64,000 nucleotides of DNA from Rahnella sp. AA (GTDB taxonomy: Bacteria > Pseudomonadota > Gammaproteobacteria > Enterobacterales > Enterobacteriaceae), in NCBI RefSeq assembly GCF_002834385.1, contig NZ_PITQ01000006.1, forward strand, positions 1 through 64,000, read 5' to 3'. Positions 26,289 to 35,836 of the stretch are shown piece by piece. Each line of letters starts with the position of its first letter. The stretch's first letter is position 1. A program made the position numbers and the translations under genes. The notes beneath the pieces were generated by a model. It saw only the letters and a list, made by a program, of their open reading frames with translations, was not told the DNA's origin and ran no database searches.

Positions 26289-27059
26289 TCAGAGCTCAGC
26301 ATTTTGCGGATTATCAAAACCGACACGTCCGACAAACGGCAAACGCAGCGCCGGATTTTTGAAGTCGATACCCAGATTCAGCCCTAACACATTCACTTCA
26401 ACCCCCTCTTCAACGCCGAGCGTGACACCTAGCAGCCCCAGCACTGAAACCTGCACACCTCGCCCGGATGGCGGTAAACCGACAGGATCCGTAATCCCCC
26501 GGTAATCTTTGCCGATGGCATTCGATGGCATATCCAGTTTCAGCTCCGGCACTTCGCGACCAATATGGGCCATAAACGTATTACTGTTTGGCCCGGGCCA
26601 GGCGTGATATGTCTCCGGATAAGGGTAATTTTTGATCGCCGCTTCAATTTTTGGGATCATCATTTGCGCCTGCGCGCCGCGATGATCAACCAGCAATTTG
26701 GGTTGTGAACCAAACCAGTAGCCATCGGGGATGGCATAATTACGGCGAACCACATGGCTGCTCCCCCAACTGATAACGTCGTAGCGGGTAAATTCGGTTT
26801 CACCTTCACGTTTGAAGATAATCCACGGATGTACTGCTACCAGACCACGCCAGCCGTAAGTCGGTGCGGCGTAAATCTGAACGATCGCGGTGCTTTTAAG
26901 TTTGACCGGATCGGGCGCAATACCGGATGAATCACGACGCGCCGTAGACCAGTTCTGACTGGCGGGCTCCGTTTTAGTGTGCGACGCCCGGGCATAGCTG
27001 TAGCCAAATGACAGCAACAAAACGCCTGCAAAACATAGAATTATCCATTTCACGGCCAT
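26289..27059 (-). CDS. DUF3750 family protein
   Basis: A 256-aa protein with an N-terminal membrane anchor or signal (IILCFAGVLLLSFGYSYA, residues 6-23) and a periplasmic domain. Its sequence fits DUF3750, including HPWIIFKREGE, WGSSHVVRRNY, PGPNSNTFMAHIGR and a C-terminal repeated VLGLLG...VLGLNLGIDF stretch. The function is unknown; the PGPNSNTF block looks enzymatic or ligand-binding, but no active site can be named. It stands alone between maeA and an MFS gene. Confidence 0.7.
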   Translation of the reverse strand: MAVKWIILCFAGVLLLSFGYSYARASHTKTEPASQNWSTARRDSSGIAPDPVKLKSTAIVQIYAAPTYGWRGLVAVHPWIIFKREGETEFTRYDVISWGSSHVVRRNYAIPDGYWFGSQPKLLVDHRGAQAQMMIPKIEAAIKNYPYPETYHAWPGPNSNTFMAHIGREVPELKLDMPSNAIGKDYRGITDPVGLPPSGRGVQVSVLGLLGVTLGVEEGVEVNVLGLNLGIDFKNPALRLPFVGRVGFDNPQNAEL

Positions 27060-27213
27060 TATTTCTCATTCACCTTGTGTCAAATCTGTACGAAAGAACA
27101 ACAGTACGCATCCATTGCAAGGCTGGCAACGCAAAAATCTGTCGTGCATCACAAACTTTGTTGCAAATAGCGGGTTGGCATTTTCCTGAAATTACATTAT
27201 TTTAATGCCACAA

Positions 27214-27248
27214 CGTAATAGGAATTCTATTACGCGTAAGCGTTAACG
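27214..27248 (+). promoter_or_regulatory. Two palindromes upstream of the MFS gene
   Basis: CGTAATAG-GAATT-CTATTACG (27214-27234) is followed six bases later by the perfect 8-bp palindrome CGTTAACG (27241-27248). They lie 85-120 bases before the MFS start and are candidate operators for an unlinked regulator. Confidence 0.45.
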
Positions 27249-27331
27249 TTACTCAACGCACAGCTTTCTGCCCTATTTTGCGCAGAAAGAATTTTGTGCA
27301 ATCTGCGCCCGTCGGGCGATGTGAGTAATTT

Positions 27332-28513
27332 ATGTCATCTGAAGTCTCAACCTCTAACACTGCCGAAAACAGCCGTTTTCTGCTGCCTCTCTCGTTCTCC
27401 CTTTTTCTCTCCTATTTATGCGTCGGCCTGCCGCTGCCCGTAATTCCTTTGTATGTACATCAGGTCCTGGGCCTGAGTAATACGATGGTGGGCATCGCCG
27501 TGGGTATCCAGTTTCTGGCCACCGTGCTGACCCGCGCTTATGCCGGGCGTCTGGCTGACAGTCAGGGCGGTAAACGCTCAAACCTGCAAGGCATGCTGGC
27601 CTGCGCGCTGGCAGGGACAACCTACATTCTTGCTGCACTCCTGCCGGTCGATGTGATGACGAAGTTCGGCATTCTGGTTGTCGGGCGGCTGATTTTAGGG
27701 TTTGGCGAAAGCCAGTTGATTACCGGGCATCTCACCTGGGGTCTTGGGCTGGTCAGTCGAGAGCGATCGGGAAAAGTGATGTCCTGGGCGGGTATGGCCA
27801 TTTACGGCGCACTGGCCGCCGGTGCGCCACTCGGGCTTTACATCCATCAGCAGTGGGGTTTTCTGGCGCTGGGTATCGCTGTGATTATCTTACCGCTGGC
27901 AGGCTTTCTCAATAATCTGCGGATAGCCGGCGTTGAACCCCTGCGCGGCCATCCGGTACCGATGTGGACGCTGCTTGGGCAGGTTTCTCCTCTCGGCATT
28001 GCGTTATTTTTACAAGGTGTCGGATTTGCCGTTATCGGGACATTTGTTTCGCTGCTGTTCAGCGCCGAAGGCTGGGCCCATGCAGGGCTGGCGTTAACCT
28101 GTTTCGGCGGTGCGTTTGTGCTGATGCGCGTTTTCTTCGGCCATCTGCCGGATAAATGCGGTGGTTTGCCGGTTGCGTTGGGGTCATTTGTGATTGAAAC
28201 CGCCGGCTTGCTGCTGATTTTTGCCGCGACGTCACCTTATATCGCCCTGCTCGGTGCAGCATTAACCGGCTGCGGTTGCTCACTGATTTATCCATCTCTC
28301 GGCGTGGAAGTGGTGAAACGCGTTCAGCCACAGGTACGCGGAACCGCGATTGGCGCTTATGCCGCTTTCCAGGATGTTTCCTATGCGGCAACCGGCCCGC
28401 TGACCGGCGTGCTGGCGACACAGTTAGGTTATTCATCCGTATTCGCCGTCGCCGCAGCCTGCAGTGTTGTCGGTCTGGGTCTGGTTATCCGTCTCGCCCG
28501 CCAGCAACGTTAG
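27332..28513 (+). CDS. MFS transporter, YhhS/YfcJ-like
   Basis: A 393-aa, 12-span major facilitator. The [11 protein letters not shown] loop between TM2 and TM3 is the canonical MFS motif, and [17 protein letters not shown] (about 127-143) matches the same region in E. coli YhhS. YhhS/YfcJ relatives are annotated as arabinose or drug efflux pumps with unproven substrates. GTGAG precedes the ATG. It stands alone with its own terminator. Confidence 0.8.
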   Translation: MSSEVSTSNTAENSRFLLPLSFSLFLSYLCVGLPLPVIPLYVHQVLGLSNTMVGIAVGIQFLATVLTRAYAGRLADSQGGKRSNLQGMLACALAGTTYILAALLPVDVMTKFGILVVGRLILGFGESQLITGHLTWGLGLVSRERSGKVMSWAGMAIYGALAAGAPLGLYIHQQWGFLALGIAVIILPLAGFLNNLRIAGVEPLRGHPVPMWTLLGQVSPLGIALFLQGVGFAVIGTFVSLLFSAEGWAHAGLALTCFGGAFVLMRVFFGHLPDKCGGLPVALGSFVIETAGLLLIFAATSPYIALLGAALTGCGCSLIYPSLGVEVVKRVQPQVRGTAIGAYAAFQDVSYAATGPLTGVLATQLGYSSVFAVAAACSVVGLGLVIRLARQQR

Positions 28514-28518
28514 CCATC

Positions 28519-28548
28519 AAACCGCTCCGGGTTTTGGGGCGGTTTTTA
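28519..28548 (+). terminator. Rho-independent terminator after the MFS gene
   Basis: AACCGC-CC and GG-GCGGTT (single-base bulges) pair around GGGTTTT and are followed by TTTTTA. Confidence 0.85.
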
Positions 28549-28573
28549 TTCCTCAGTTTGCGAATATCGTATT

Positions 28574-28659
28574 TGTGAGCGCTCTCACACTCCTGATAAT
28601 CATCCCATTTATGTTTTGTAATCGATTACTTTTTGAATGTAAATTTTGTAATCGATTAC
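28574..28659 (+). promoter_or_regulatory. CRP site and paired LacI-type operators before the exported TIM-barrel gene
   Basis: TGTGA-GCGCTC-TCACA at 28574-28589 has perfect CRP half-sites. TATGTT at 28610-28615 fits a -10, so the start near 28622 lies about 41 bases from the CRP centre (class II). The 12-bp palindrome GTAATCGATTAC occurs at 28618-28629, over the start, and again at 28648-28659, a 30-base period. This is a catabolite-activated, repressor-blocked promoter. The same pair occurs at 34168-34210. Confidence 0.85.
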
Positions 28660-28678
28660 AAAATAAATGGAGCGGAAC

Positions 28679-29533
28679 ATGTTTTTAAAACCTTACCTCG
28701 CCGGTGGCCTGCTGGTGCTGTCGTCCCTGATCAGTTTACCCCTTCACGCCACAGCGCCTTCTTCAGATAAAGAAATCGCGCTGCAAATGTACACACTGCG
28801 TAACGTCGGTGATGCCGCAGCGCAATTTAAAATGGCGCACGACGCCGGATTCAAAAATGTAGAATTGGTGGGCGACCACGGTTTAACTGCAGAAAAAATG
28901 AATGCGGTACTGAAAGATAATCAGCTGTATGTGATCTCCGCACACGTACAGCTGGCAGCGCTTGATGAGCAATATGACCAAACGCTGGCATTCAATAAGG
29001 CAATTGGCAATAAGGTGATTATCGTGCCGTGGATCAAGCCGGAAGACCGCCCGGACAGCGCTGCCGGCTGGAAAGCCTATGCGCTGCGCCTGGATAAAAT
29101 GGGCGCGAAGCTGCGTAAAGACGGTATTCAGCTGGGTTATCACAATCATAATTTCGAGATGAAAAAGTATGACGGAAAAACTGCTCTCGAGATCATTTTT
29201 GAGAATACGCGCGCCGAGAATCTGGTGATGGAAATGGATGCCGCATGGGTTTCGCGCGGCGGGCAGGATCCGGACATTTTGCTGAAGAAATTTCCGGGCC
29301 GTGTTTATGCTATTCACGCCAAAGATAATGCCGCGATTGGCGTGCGGGATAATGAGATGAATTTTGCTCCGCTGGGCGAAGGTTTGCTGGACTGGAAAAC
29401 GATTCTTCCGGCAGCAAAAAGCAGCGGTGTGAAGTGGTTCATTGTAGAGCATGACGCTCCGCAAGATCCTTGGAGCATCATCACGACGTCCTACAAGAAC
29501 CTGAGCAAGGCGCTGGCCGCAACGGAGAAATAA
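28679..29533 (+). CDS. Exported sugar phosphate isomerase/epimerase-like TIM-barrel protein
   Basis: A 284-aa AP-endonuclease-2/xylose-isomerase-like TIM barrel with a clear signal peptide (residues 1 to about 24, ending LHA). Start 28679 is chosen because GGAG lies 6 bases upstream; the ATG at 28667 has none. Candidate metal-binding residues are in VELVGDHG (Glu), GYHNHNFEM (His/Glu), EMDAAWV (Asp) and AIHAKDN (His), with IVEHD late in the chain. A phosphorylated substrate is unlikely in the periplasm. Exported members of this fold occur with Gfo/Idh oxidoreductases and may act on oxidised glycosides. It shares its operators with the operon at 30677-34151, so it belongs to the same regulon. 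Confidence 0.8.
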   Translation: MFLKPYLAGGLLVLSSLISLPLHATAPSSDKEIALQMYTLRNVGDAAAQFKMAHDAGFKNVELVGDHGLTAEKMNAVLKDNQLYVISAHVQLAALDEQYDQTLAFNKAIGNKVIIVPWIKPEDRPDSAAGWKAYALRLDKMGAKLRKDGIQLGYHNHNFEMKKYDGKTALEIIFENTRAENLVMEMDAAWVSRGGQDPDILLKKFPGRVYAIHAKDNAAIGVRDNEMNFAPLGEGLLDWKTILPAAKSSGVKWFIVEHDAPQDPWSIITTSYKNLSKALAATEK

Positions 29534-29542
29534 CGTCAGGAG

Positions 29543-29566
29543 ATTGCCCGCAAACTGGCGGGCAAT
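29543..29566. terminator. Hairpin between the TIM-barrel gene and lacI-type gene
   Basis: ATTGCCCGC and GCGGGCAAT form a perfect 9-bp stem with a 6-base loop between convergent genes. There is only a weak T-tract. Confidence 0.6.
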
Positions 29567-29580
29567 ATTACGCATTCACA

Positions 29581-30561
29581 TCAGGCACTGGCTCGGGCAA
29601 TAAAGTGCCAGTCCATCATCAGGCGTTCTGCCGGAGCCTCAGGGTTATCAATTTTACGTAGCAGCAGCGATACCGCCTGGCGCCCTATATCACGCGACGG
29701 CTGTTCAATCGTAGTCAGCTGTGGTGAAACCATTTCTGCCAGTTCCGTCCCGTCAAAGCCGATCACGGCCACATCCTGCGGGATTTTTAGCCCGGCTTCT
29801 TCAATGGCGCGCATCGCGCCCGCAGCCAGCGTATCGGAAACCGCGAAAACAGCATCGGGCCGGATATCTGCCTGCAGCAGTTGTTCCATTGCGGCCTTAC
29901 CGGCACTGAAACTCAATTCGCTGGCGTATTCGATAGCTTCAAACGCGGAACCCTGTTTGCGGATCACGGTTTTATAACCACGCTCGCGCAGCTGGGCATA
30001 TTTGTAACTCAGATCGTGGTTGATGAGCGCAACGCGCTGGCAGCCGCGTGAGAACAAATGTTCGATGGCAAATTCCGAAGCCTCACAGTCGCTAATCCCC
30101 ACACAGGAAACCTCTCCCGCATCCGCATATTCGGCGCACTGTACCCACGGCGTCTGGCCAATCATAGTGGTCAGATCCGGCAATTTGGAAAAAGCATCCA
30201 TGGTAATAATACCGTCAACGATTTTGCCGGAAAGCAAGCCAAGGCTGGATTTTGAACGTTCAATATCCGAACCAGAATTGCACAGCAAGATACGATAGCC
30301 GTTCTTCTCGGCTTCTTCTTCAATGCCTTTGACGACATCAGCACAAAACGGGTTGGCAATATTCGACACCATCACCAGAATCATCGAACTTCTGGACGTT
30401 CTCAGCTGGCGGGCTAAAAGATTAGGCTGATAGTTACTTTCCCTGATCGCTTCCAGCACACGTTCACGGTTTTTGCTTTTAACGGTATCGCTGTTGTTCA
30501 GCACGCGGGAAACCGTCGCGACCGAGACACCGGCCAGTTTGGCAATTTTCTGAATGGACAT
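29581..30561 (-). CDS. LacI-family transcription repressor
   Basis: A 326-aa regulator with an N-terminal helix-turn-helix (IQKIAKLAGVSVATVSRVLN, residues 3-22), hinge helix (LLARQLRTS) and periplasmic-binding-protein-like effector domain (NIANPFCADVVKGIEE, DAVFAVSDTLAAGAM, DVAVIGFDGTEL). The start at 30561 gives the standard LacI N-terminus; upstream codons to 30609 are open but untypical. It lies between the two transcription units that carry paired GTAATCGATTAC operators. It is thus the obvious repressor of both, presumably released by a sugar derivative. Confidence 0.92.
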   Translation of the reverse strand: MSIQKIAKLAGVSVATVSRVLNNSDTVKSKNRERVLEAIRESNYQPNLLARQLRTSRSSMILVMVSNIANPFCADVVKGIEEEAEKNGYRILLCNSGSDIERSKSSLGLLSGKIVDGIITMDAFSKLPDLTTMIGQTPWVQCAEYADAGEVSCVGISDCEASEFAIEHLFSRGCQRVALINHDLSYKYAQLRERGYKTVIRKQGSAFEAIEYASELSFSAGKAAMEQLLQADIRPDAVFAVSDTLAAGAMRAIEEAGLKIPQDVAVIGFDGTELAEMVSPQLTTIEQPSRDIGRQAVSLLLRKIDNPEAPAERLMMDWHFIARASA

Positions 30562-30628
30562 AGCTACAACACATCCTGCGGTCAGCTCTTTTTTGCCAGA
30601 GGCTACCACAGTTTACGGACGGCATGAA

Positions 30629-30660
30629 TTAAAGCCCGACGTTATCTGTACGCCGGGCAA
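30629..30660 (-). terminator. Terminator-like hairpin after the Gfo/Idh gene
   Basis: On the minus strand GCCCGGCGT pairs with ACGTCGGGC (one G-U pair) around a 7-base loop, followed by TTTAATT. It separates the catabolic operon from the regulator gene. Confidence 0.65.
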
Positions 30661-30676
30661 GGTTATTAACTCAGGT

Positions 30677-31828
30677 TCAGGCGGAAACTTTCACCCAGCG
30701 TTGTTGCTGATGGCTTTGCACAATGGCATCGATGATAAACATCACGCTGGCCCCTTCATGGAAAGTAGCAAACGGGCTGCTGCCTTTTGCCGGCACGCGG
30801 CCTTCGCGCACGGCGCTGTAGAACTGCAACATCATATTTTTGAATGCGTCCGGCCAGCCTTCAATGTGCCCACCGGGGAAGTGTGCGCTGTGCGCGACAT
30901 CCGGATTCATCAACCCCGGATCATCCGACAAAATCTGATTCGCCTGCGCACGGTGCCCAATCCACAGTTGTTGTGGTGTCTCCTGATCCCAGGCGACAGA
31001 CGCCACACTGCCATTCACCTCAAAGTTGAGTCGGTTTTTTCTGCCTGCGCTGACCTGAGATACGGTGAAACACCCCTTGCTGCCGTCGTCAAAGCGGAAC
31101 AATACCGAGCCTGCATCCTCGGTCGAAACCGGGCGATCTTCATAAAGTGCTTCACCCTGCCCTGATGTAAACGTGGAGTTGCCCTGCACATTGGCTTTAC
31201 GGGTTGGCCAGACAATGGATAAATCCGCCATGACCTCGGTGATCCGTTTGCCAGTGACAAATTGCAGCGTGTCACACCAGTGCGAACCAATATCAGCAAT
31301 CGCGCGTGAAACACCGCCCTGCGCGGCATCAACGCGCCAGTTAAAATCAGTTTCCAGCAGCATCCAGTCCTGCAGATAGCTGCCGTGTGTCGAGAATAAC
31401 CGTCCGAGCTGTCCGTGGCGCAACATGCTGGCGGCCTGCTGAACCATCGCAAACTGGCGATAAACAAAGCTGACGCCGTGAACCACACCCGCAGTTTCCG
31501 CCAGCGAAACCAGTTCCCGGGCTTCCTCCCCCGTCATGCACAATGGCTTTTCAGAGAAAACATGCTTACCGGCCCGCAGGATTTTACGGTTTATTTCCGC
31601 ATGCAGATGGTTCGGCGTGCAGTTGTGCACCACTTCCAGCCCCGGGTGCGCCAGCAGTGCATCAATATCGCCGTACGCGTGCGGAACGTTTAACTGCCGG
31701 GCTTTGCCCTGAGCCGCACTCAAAGGAGTATCACAAAGCGCCACCACCTCAACAACGCCCAGCCGGCGCAGGGCTTCAATGTGTGCCGGCCCGATAAAAC
31801 CGGTGCCTATAATGCCGACTTTAATCAT
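30677..31828 (-). CDS. Gfo/Idh/MocA-family oxidoreductase
   Basis: A 383-aa NAD(P)-dependent sugar or cyclitol dehydrogenase. The Rossmann motif is GIIGTGFIG (residues 5-13), the catalytic Lys is in SEKPLC (EKP motif), and the DIGSHWCD block carries the conserved Asp/His of the active site. The start at 31828 (MIKVG) overlaps the end of the upstream TIM-barrel gene by 8 bases (ATGATTAA), indicating translational coupling; the open frame extending to 31972 is that gene's antiframe. It is the last gene of a permease-isomerase-dehydrogenase operon. The substrate is not known. Confidence 0.88.
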   Translation of the reverse strand: MIKVGIIGTGFIGPAHIEALRRLGVVEVVALCDTPLSAAQGKARQLNVPHAYGDIDALLAHPGLEVVHNCTPNHLHAEINRKILRAGKHVFSEKPLCMTGEEARELVSLAETAGVVHGVSFVYRQFAMVQQAASMLRHGQLGRLFSTHGSYLQDWMLLETDFNWRVDAAQGGVSRAIADIGSHWCDTLQFVTGKRITEVMADLSIVWPTRKANVQGNSTFTSGQGEALYEDRPVSTEDAGSVLFRFDDGSKGCFTVSQVSAGRKNRLNFEVNGSVASVAWDQETPQQLWIGHRAQANQILSDDPGLMNPDVAHSAHFPGGHIEGWPDAFKNMMLQFYSAVREGRVPAKGSSPFATFHEGASVMFIIDAIVQSHQQQRWVKVSA

Positions 31829-32891
31829 TGGCAATTTCCCCAAGCCCCAACATACGGCGTGCATTGGCACGATCGTTCGTTCCGGCAGCAAATTCATCAA
31901 ATGCCCGGTCAGCAACCGGAATGATATTCTGGCGAATAAACTCGCTGCCCTCGCGCGCGCCGGTTTCAGCATCTTTCAGGCAACACTCCCATTCCAGCAC
32001 CGCCCAGCCGTCATAATCGTATTGCGACAGTTTGCTGAAAATGCCTTTGAAATCGATGTCACCATCACCCGGTGAACGGAAACGCCCTGCGCGATCGGCC
32101 CAGTTCTGATAGCCACCATAAACACCGGTGTGGCCGCTGGCTGTAAACTCGGCATCTTTCACATGGAAAGCTTTGATGCGGTCGTGATAGCGGTCGATAA
32201 ATGCCAGATAATCCATGTGCTGAAGGCGCAGATGGCTTGGGTCAAAAAGGATATTGCAACGTGGATGGTTATCTACCCGAGCCAGAAAACGCTCAAACGT
32301 TGCACCGTCGTGCAAATCTTCACCGGGGTGAATTTCAAAACAAACATCGACACCGTGCTGGTCGAAACAATCCAGAACTGGCAGCCAGCGGCTTGCCAGC
32401 TCATCAAAAGCCTCGTCCAGCAGGACCTGGTTGTGCGGCGGCCACGGATAGAAATACGGCCAGGCCAGTGAACCGGAAAACGTGGCGTGTGCTTTCAGCC
32501 CCAGTTTCTGCGAGGCCGCCGCCGCATGTTTTAACGCCTGCGTCGCCCACGCCTGACGTGCTGGCGGATTACCCCGCACGGTTTCGGGCGCAAAACCATC
32601 GAACGCCAGATCATAAGCCGGATGAACCGCCACCAGTTGCCCTTCAAGGTGTGTGGAAAGTTCGCTTATCGTCAGCCCGTGTTTTGCCAGCGTTTCGCGA
32701 ATGTCATCGCAATAGCTCTGGCAGGTAGCGGCTTTTTCCAAATCAAAAATGTGCGGATGATTACAGGGGATCTGCAACGCTTTATAGCCCAGCGACGCGG
32801 CCCATCCGGCAAGTCCGTCCAGCGTGTTAAACGGGGGGTGACCCCCGATGAATTGCGACAGAAAAATGCCCGGTCCTTTAATGGTTTTCAT
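31821..32891 (-). CDS. Cytoplasmic sugar phosphate isomerase/epimerase-like TIM barrel
   Basis: A 356-aa xylose-isomerase-like TIM barrel without a signal peptide. Metal-ligand candidates are in CFEIHPGED (Glu and His), ILFDPSHL (Asp, His), AFHVKDAEF (His, Asp) and AVLEWECC (Glu). It is distinct from the exported barrel at 28679 and about 70 residues longer. It is coupled to the Gfo/Idh gene downstream and follows the permease gene by 18 bases. Together they should isomerise or epimerise an imported sugar derivative and oxidise or reduce it. Confidence 0.85.
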   Translation of the reverse strand: MKTIKGPGIFLSQFIGGHPPFNTLDGLAGWAASLGYKALQIPCNHPHIFDLEKAATCQSYCDDIRETLAKHGLTISELSTHLEGQLVAVHPAYDLAFDGFAPETVRGNPPARQAWATQALKHAAAASQKLGLKAHATFSGSLAWPYFYPWPPHNQVLLDEAFDELASRWLPVLDCFDQHGVDVCFEIHPGEDLHDGATFERFLARVDNHPRCNILFDPSHLRLQHMDYLAFIDRYHDRIKAFHVKDAEFTASGHTGVYGGYQNWADRAGRFRSPGDGDIDFKGIFSKLSQYDYDGWAVLEWECCLKDAETGAREGSEFIRQNIIPVADRAFDEFAAGTNDRANARRMLGLGEIAND

Positions 32892-32909
32892 TGCACCTCC
32901 GAAAGAAAA

Positions 32910-34151
<1,242 letters not shown>

Positions 34152-34167
34152 TTTCGCCTCGCCAAAA

Positions 34168-34257
34168 GTAATCGATTACAAACTGTGTTTTTCAGAAAGT
34201 AATCGATTACAAAATAATTATCGCGCAACTTGTCATAAATTTGCGAGATTAGTCACG
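34168..34257 (-). promoter_or_regulatory. Paired LacI-type operators and CRP-like site before the permease operon
   Basis: GTAATCGATTAC occurs at 34168-34179 and 34199-34210 (31-base period). On the minus strand, GATAAT (34217-34222) is a good -10, so transcription starts near 34210 inside the first operator. TGCGA-GATTAG-TCACG at 34242-34257 is a CRP-like site one mismatch per half, centred about 40 bases upstream. The layout mirrors 28574-28659. Confidence 0.8.
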
Positions 34258-34390
34258 ATAAAAATATCGATGGGGAAAATGGGACAGGCGGTAATTGATG
34301 CCACAAAAATGCTGTCGCATACTGCAGGGAAGATCAACCAGAGCTGACAGATTTCCCATAAGATAACTTATTGAAGTTAAAAGGATGAAT

Positions 34391-35068
34391 ATGACTGATT
34401 CAAAGAAAGCATTGATCATCGGCGCATCACGGGGTATCGGTTTGGGCGTAGTGAATGTGCTCGCAGAACGCGGCTGGCAGGTTACGGGCACAACCCGCAA
34501 TGCCGCACCGGCAGGCAGTGCAGGATCCGCTGAATGGCTGAAGCTGGACATCAATAAAGCCGATGAAAGGGCGTCGTTCAAAGATGCCTTATCCGGTCGT
34601 CAGTTTGACCTGATTTTTGTTAATGCAGGCGCATTCGGACCGGAACATCAGGACGCCAGCCTGGCTTCTGACGAAGAACTCATTCAGCTTTTTATGACCA
34701 ACGCCTTCTCCCCCGTCCGCAGTGCCCGCGAACTGCTGCCGCTGCTGGCCCCCAAAACCGGCATTATGGCGCTGATGACTTCTGAGTTATCCAGCCTTAA
34801 CGAGAACCCGTCGTGCACCTATCCGGTTTATTCTGCCAGTAAGGCGGCACTGAACATGCTGACGCGGGCGCTGAAAGAGACCACAGACCAGCACGGTCAG
34901 ACGTTGCTGTCGATTCACCCGGGTTGGGTACAAACCGACATGGGCGGCGAAAACGCCACGCTGACCATCGCTGAAAGCACCCAGGGGATTGCCGATGTGT
35001 TTGCGGCCTGGCGCGGTAAAGGCGGCCATCACTTTGTAGAATATTCCGGCCGCGAATTGCGCTGGTAA
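34391..35068 (+). CDS. Short-chain dehydrogenase/reductase
   Basis: A 225-aa classical SDR with the cofactor motif GASRGIG near the N-terminus, the NAG motif (FVNAGAFG) and the catalytic pair Tyr-x-x-x-Lys in YSASKAAL. The start at ATG 34391 has AAGGA 5 bases upstream; ATG 34385 would sit on the ribosome-binding site itself. The substrate is unknown. It is followed by a long inverted repeat that includes the TetR operator. Confidence 0.85.
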   Translation: MTDSKKALIIGASRGIGLGVVNVLAERGWQVTGTTRNAAPAGSAGSAEWLKLDINKADERASFKDALSGRQFDLIFVNAGAFGPEHQDASLASDEELIQLFMTNAFSPVRSARELLPLLAPKTGIMALMTSELSSLNENPSCTYPVYSASKAALNMLTRALKETTDQHGQTLLSIHPGWVQTDMGGENATLTIAESTQGIADVFAAWRGKGGHHFVEYSGRELRW

Positions 35069-35130
35069 TACAAACAGCCGGGGGAAAGCAGACCTCACCG
35101 TAAAAACATCTTGCCAGAACCTTTTCATCA

Positions 35131-35170
35131 ATGGCACCATTAGGAAACTATCATTTCCTAATGGTGCCAT
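35131..35170 (+). promoter_or_regulatory. TetR operator embedded in a 17-bp-arm inverted repeat
   Basis: ATGGCACCATTAGGAAA (35131-35147) and its exact complement (35154-35170) flank CTATCA. The core TTAGGAAA-N6-TTTCCTAA (35140-35161) recurs before the hydrolase gene at 35792-35813. Five T follow the right arm directly before the tetR ATG, so the same element can also act as a terminator for the SDR transcript. Confidence 0.82.
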
Positions 35171-35174
35171 TTTT

Positions 35175-35777
35175 ATGCAACCCTCCGTTTCTAAAGAACG
35201 TGGACGTCCCCGCGAATTTGATACTGAACTGGCACTGGATAACGCAATGACGGTGTTTCGTGAAAAAGGGTTTCATGCCGCATCTGTCAGCGATCTCAGT
35301 CAGGCGATGAACCTGACTTCCGGCAGTATTTACAAGGCATTCAGCGATAAACGCACCCTGTTCCTGAACGTGTTTGAACGCTATACGTCGCTGCGCAATA
35401 CTCAGTTGCGCCAGCAGATAGAAAGCGCGGTGACAGGACGGGAACGTATTGCTGAAGTCCTGCGCTTTTACCAGAAATCTTCGCGTGAAATCGAAGGCCG
35501 CCGGGGCTGTCTGGTCGTCGGCAGTGCCGTAGAACTGCTGACGTTTGATGATGAACTCGCAGCCCTGGTTCGTCAGGCGATTATGCGCAATAAGTCTGTT
35601 TTGGTATCACTGCTCGAACAGGGTAAAAGCGACGGCTCTGTTTCGCATGCTGTTTACACTGAAGCCGCCGCTTCGCTGATGTTGTGCATCGCAATGGGGA
35701 TGCGCGTCGCCGGTAAAGTGGAGAATCATCAGGCAGCAGAAACGGTACTCGAACTTGCCCTGAAAATTCTCGATTAA
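35175..35777 (+). CDS. TetR-family repressor
   Basis: A 200-aa regulator with an N-terminal helix-turn-helix (GFHAASVSDLSQAMNLTSGS, about 33-52, then IYKAFSDKRTLF) and a C-terminal ligand and dimer domain (RRGCLVVGSAVEL). It starts 4 bases after a long palindrome that should be its own operator. The same operator core lies between its stop and the hydrolase gene, so it probably represses both itself and the hydrolase. No ribosome-binding site is seen apart from the palindrome arm, which suggests that the structure also limits translation. Confidence 0.88.
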   Translation: MQPSVSKERGRPREFDTELALDNAMTVFREKGFHAASVSDLSQAMNLTSGSIYKAFSDKRTLFLNVFERYTSLRNTQLRQQIESAVTGRERIAEVLRFYQKSSREIEGRRGCLVVGSAVELLTFDDELAALVRQAIMRNKSVLVSLLEQGKSDGSVSHAVYTEAAASLMLCIAMGMRVAGKVENHQAAETVLELALKILD

Positions 35778-35791
35778 TATTTTTTACTCAT

Positions 35792-35813
35792 TTAGGAAAT
35801 AAACGTTTCCTAA
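35792..35813 (+). promoter_or_regulatory. Second TetR operator, before the alpha/beta hydrolase gene
   Basis: TTAGGAAA-TAAACG-TTTCCTAA, with the same arms and the same 6-base spacer as the operator upstream of tetR, ends 23 bases before the hydrolase start. Confidence 0.8.
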
Positions 35814-35836
35814 TAATTTTGATAGGGAGAAATACC

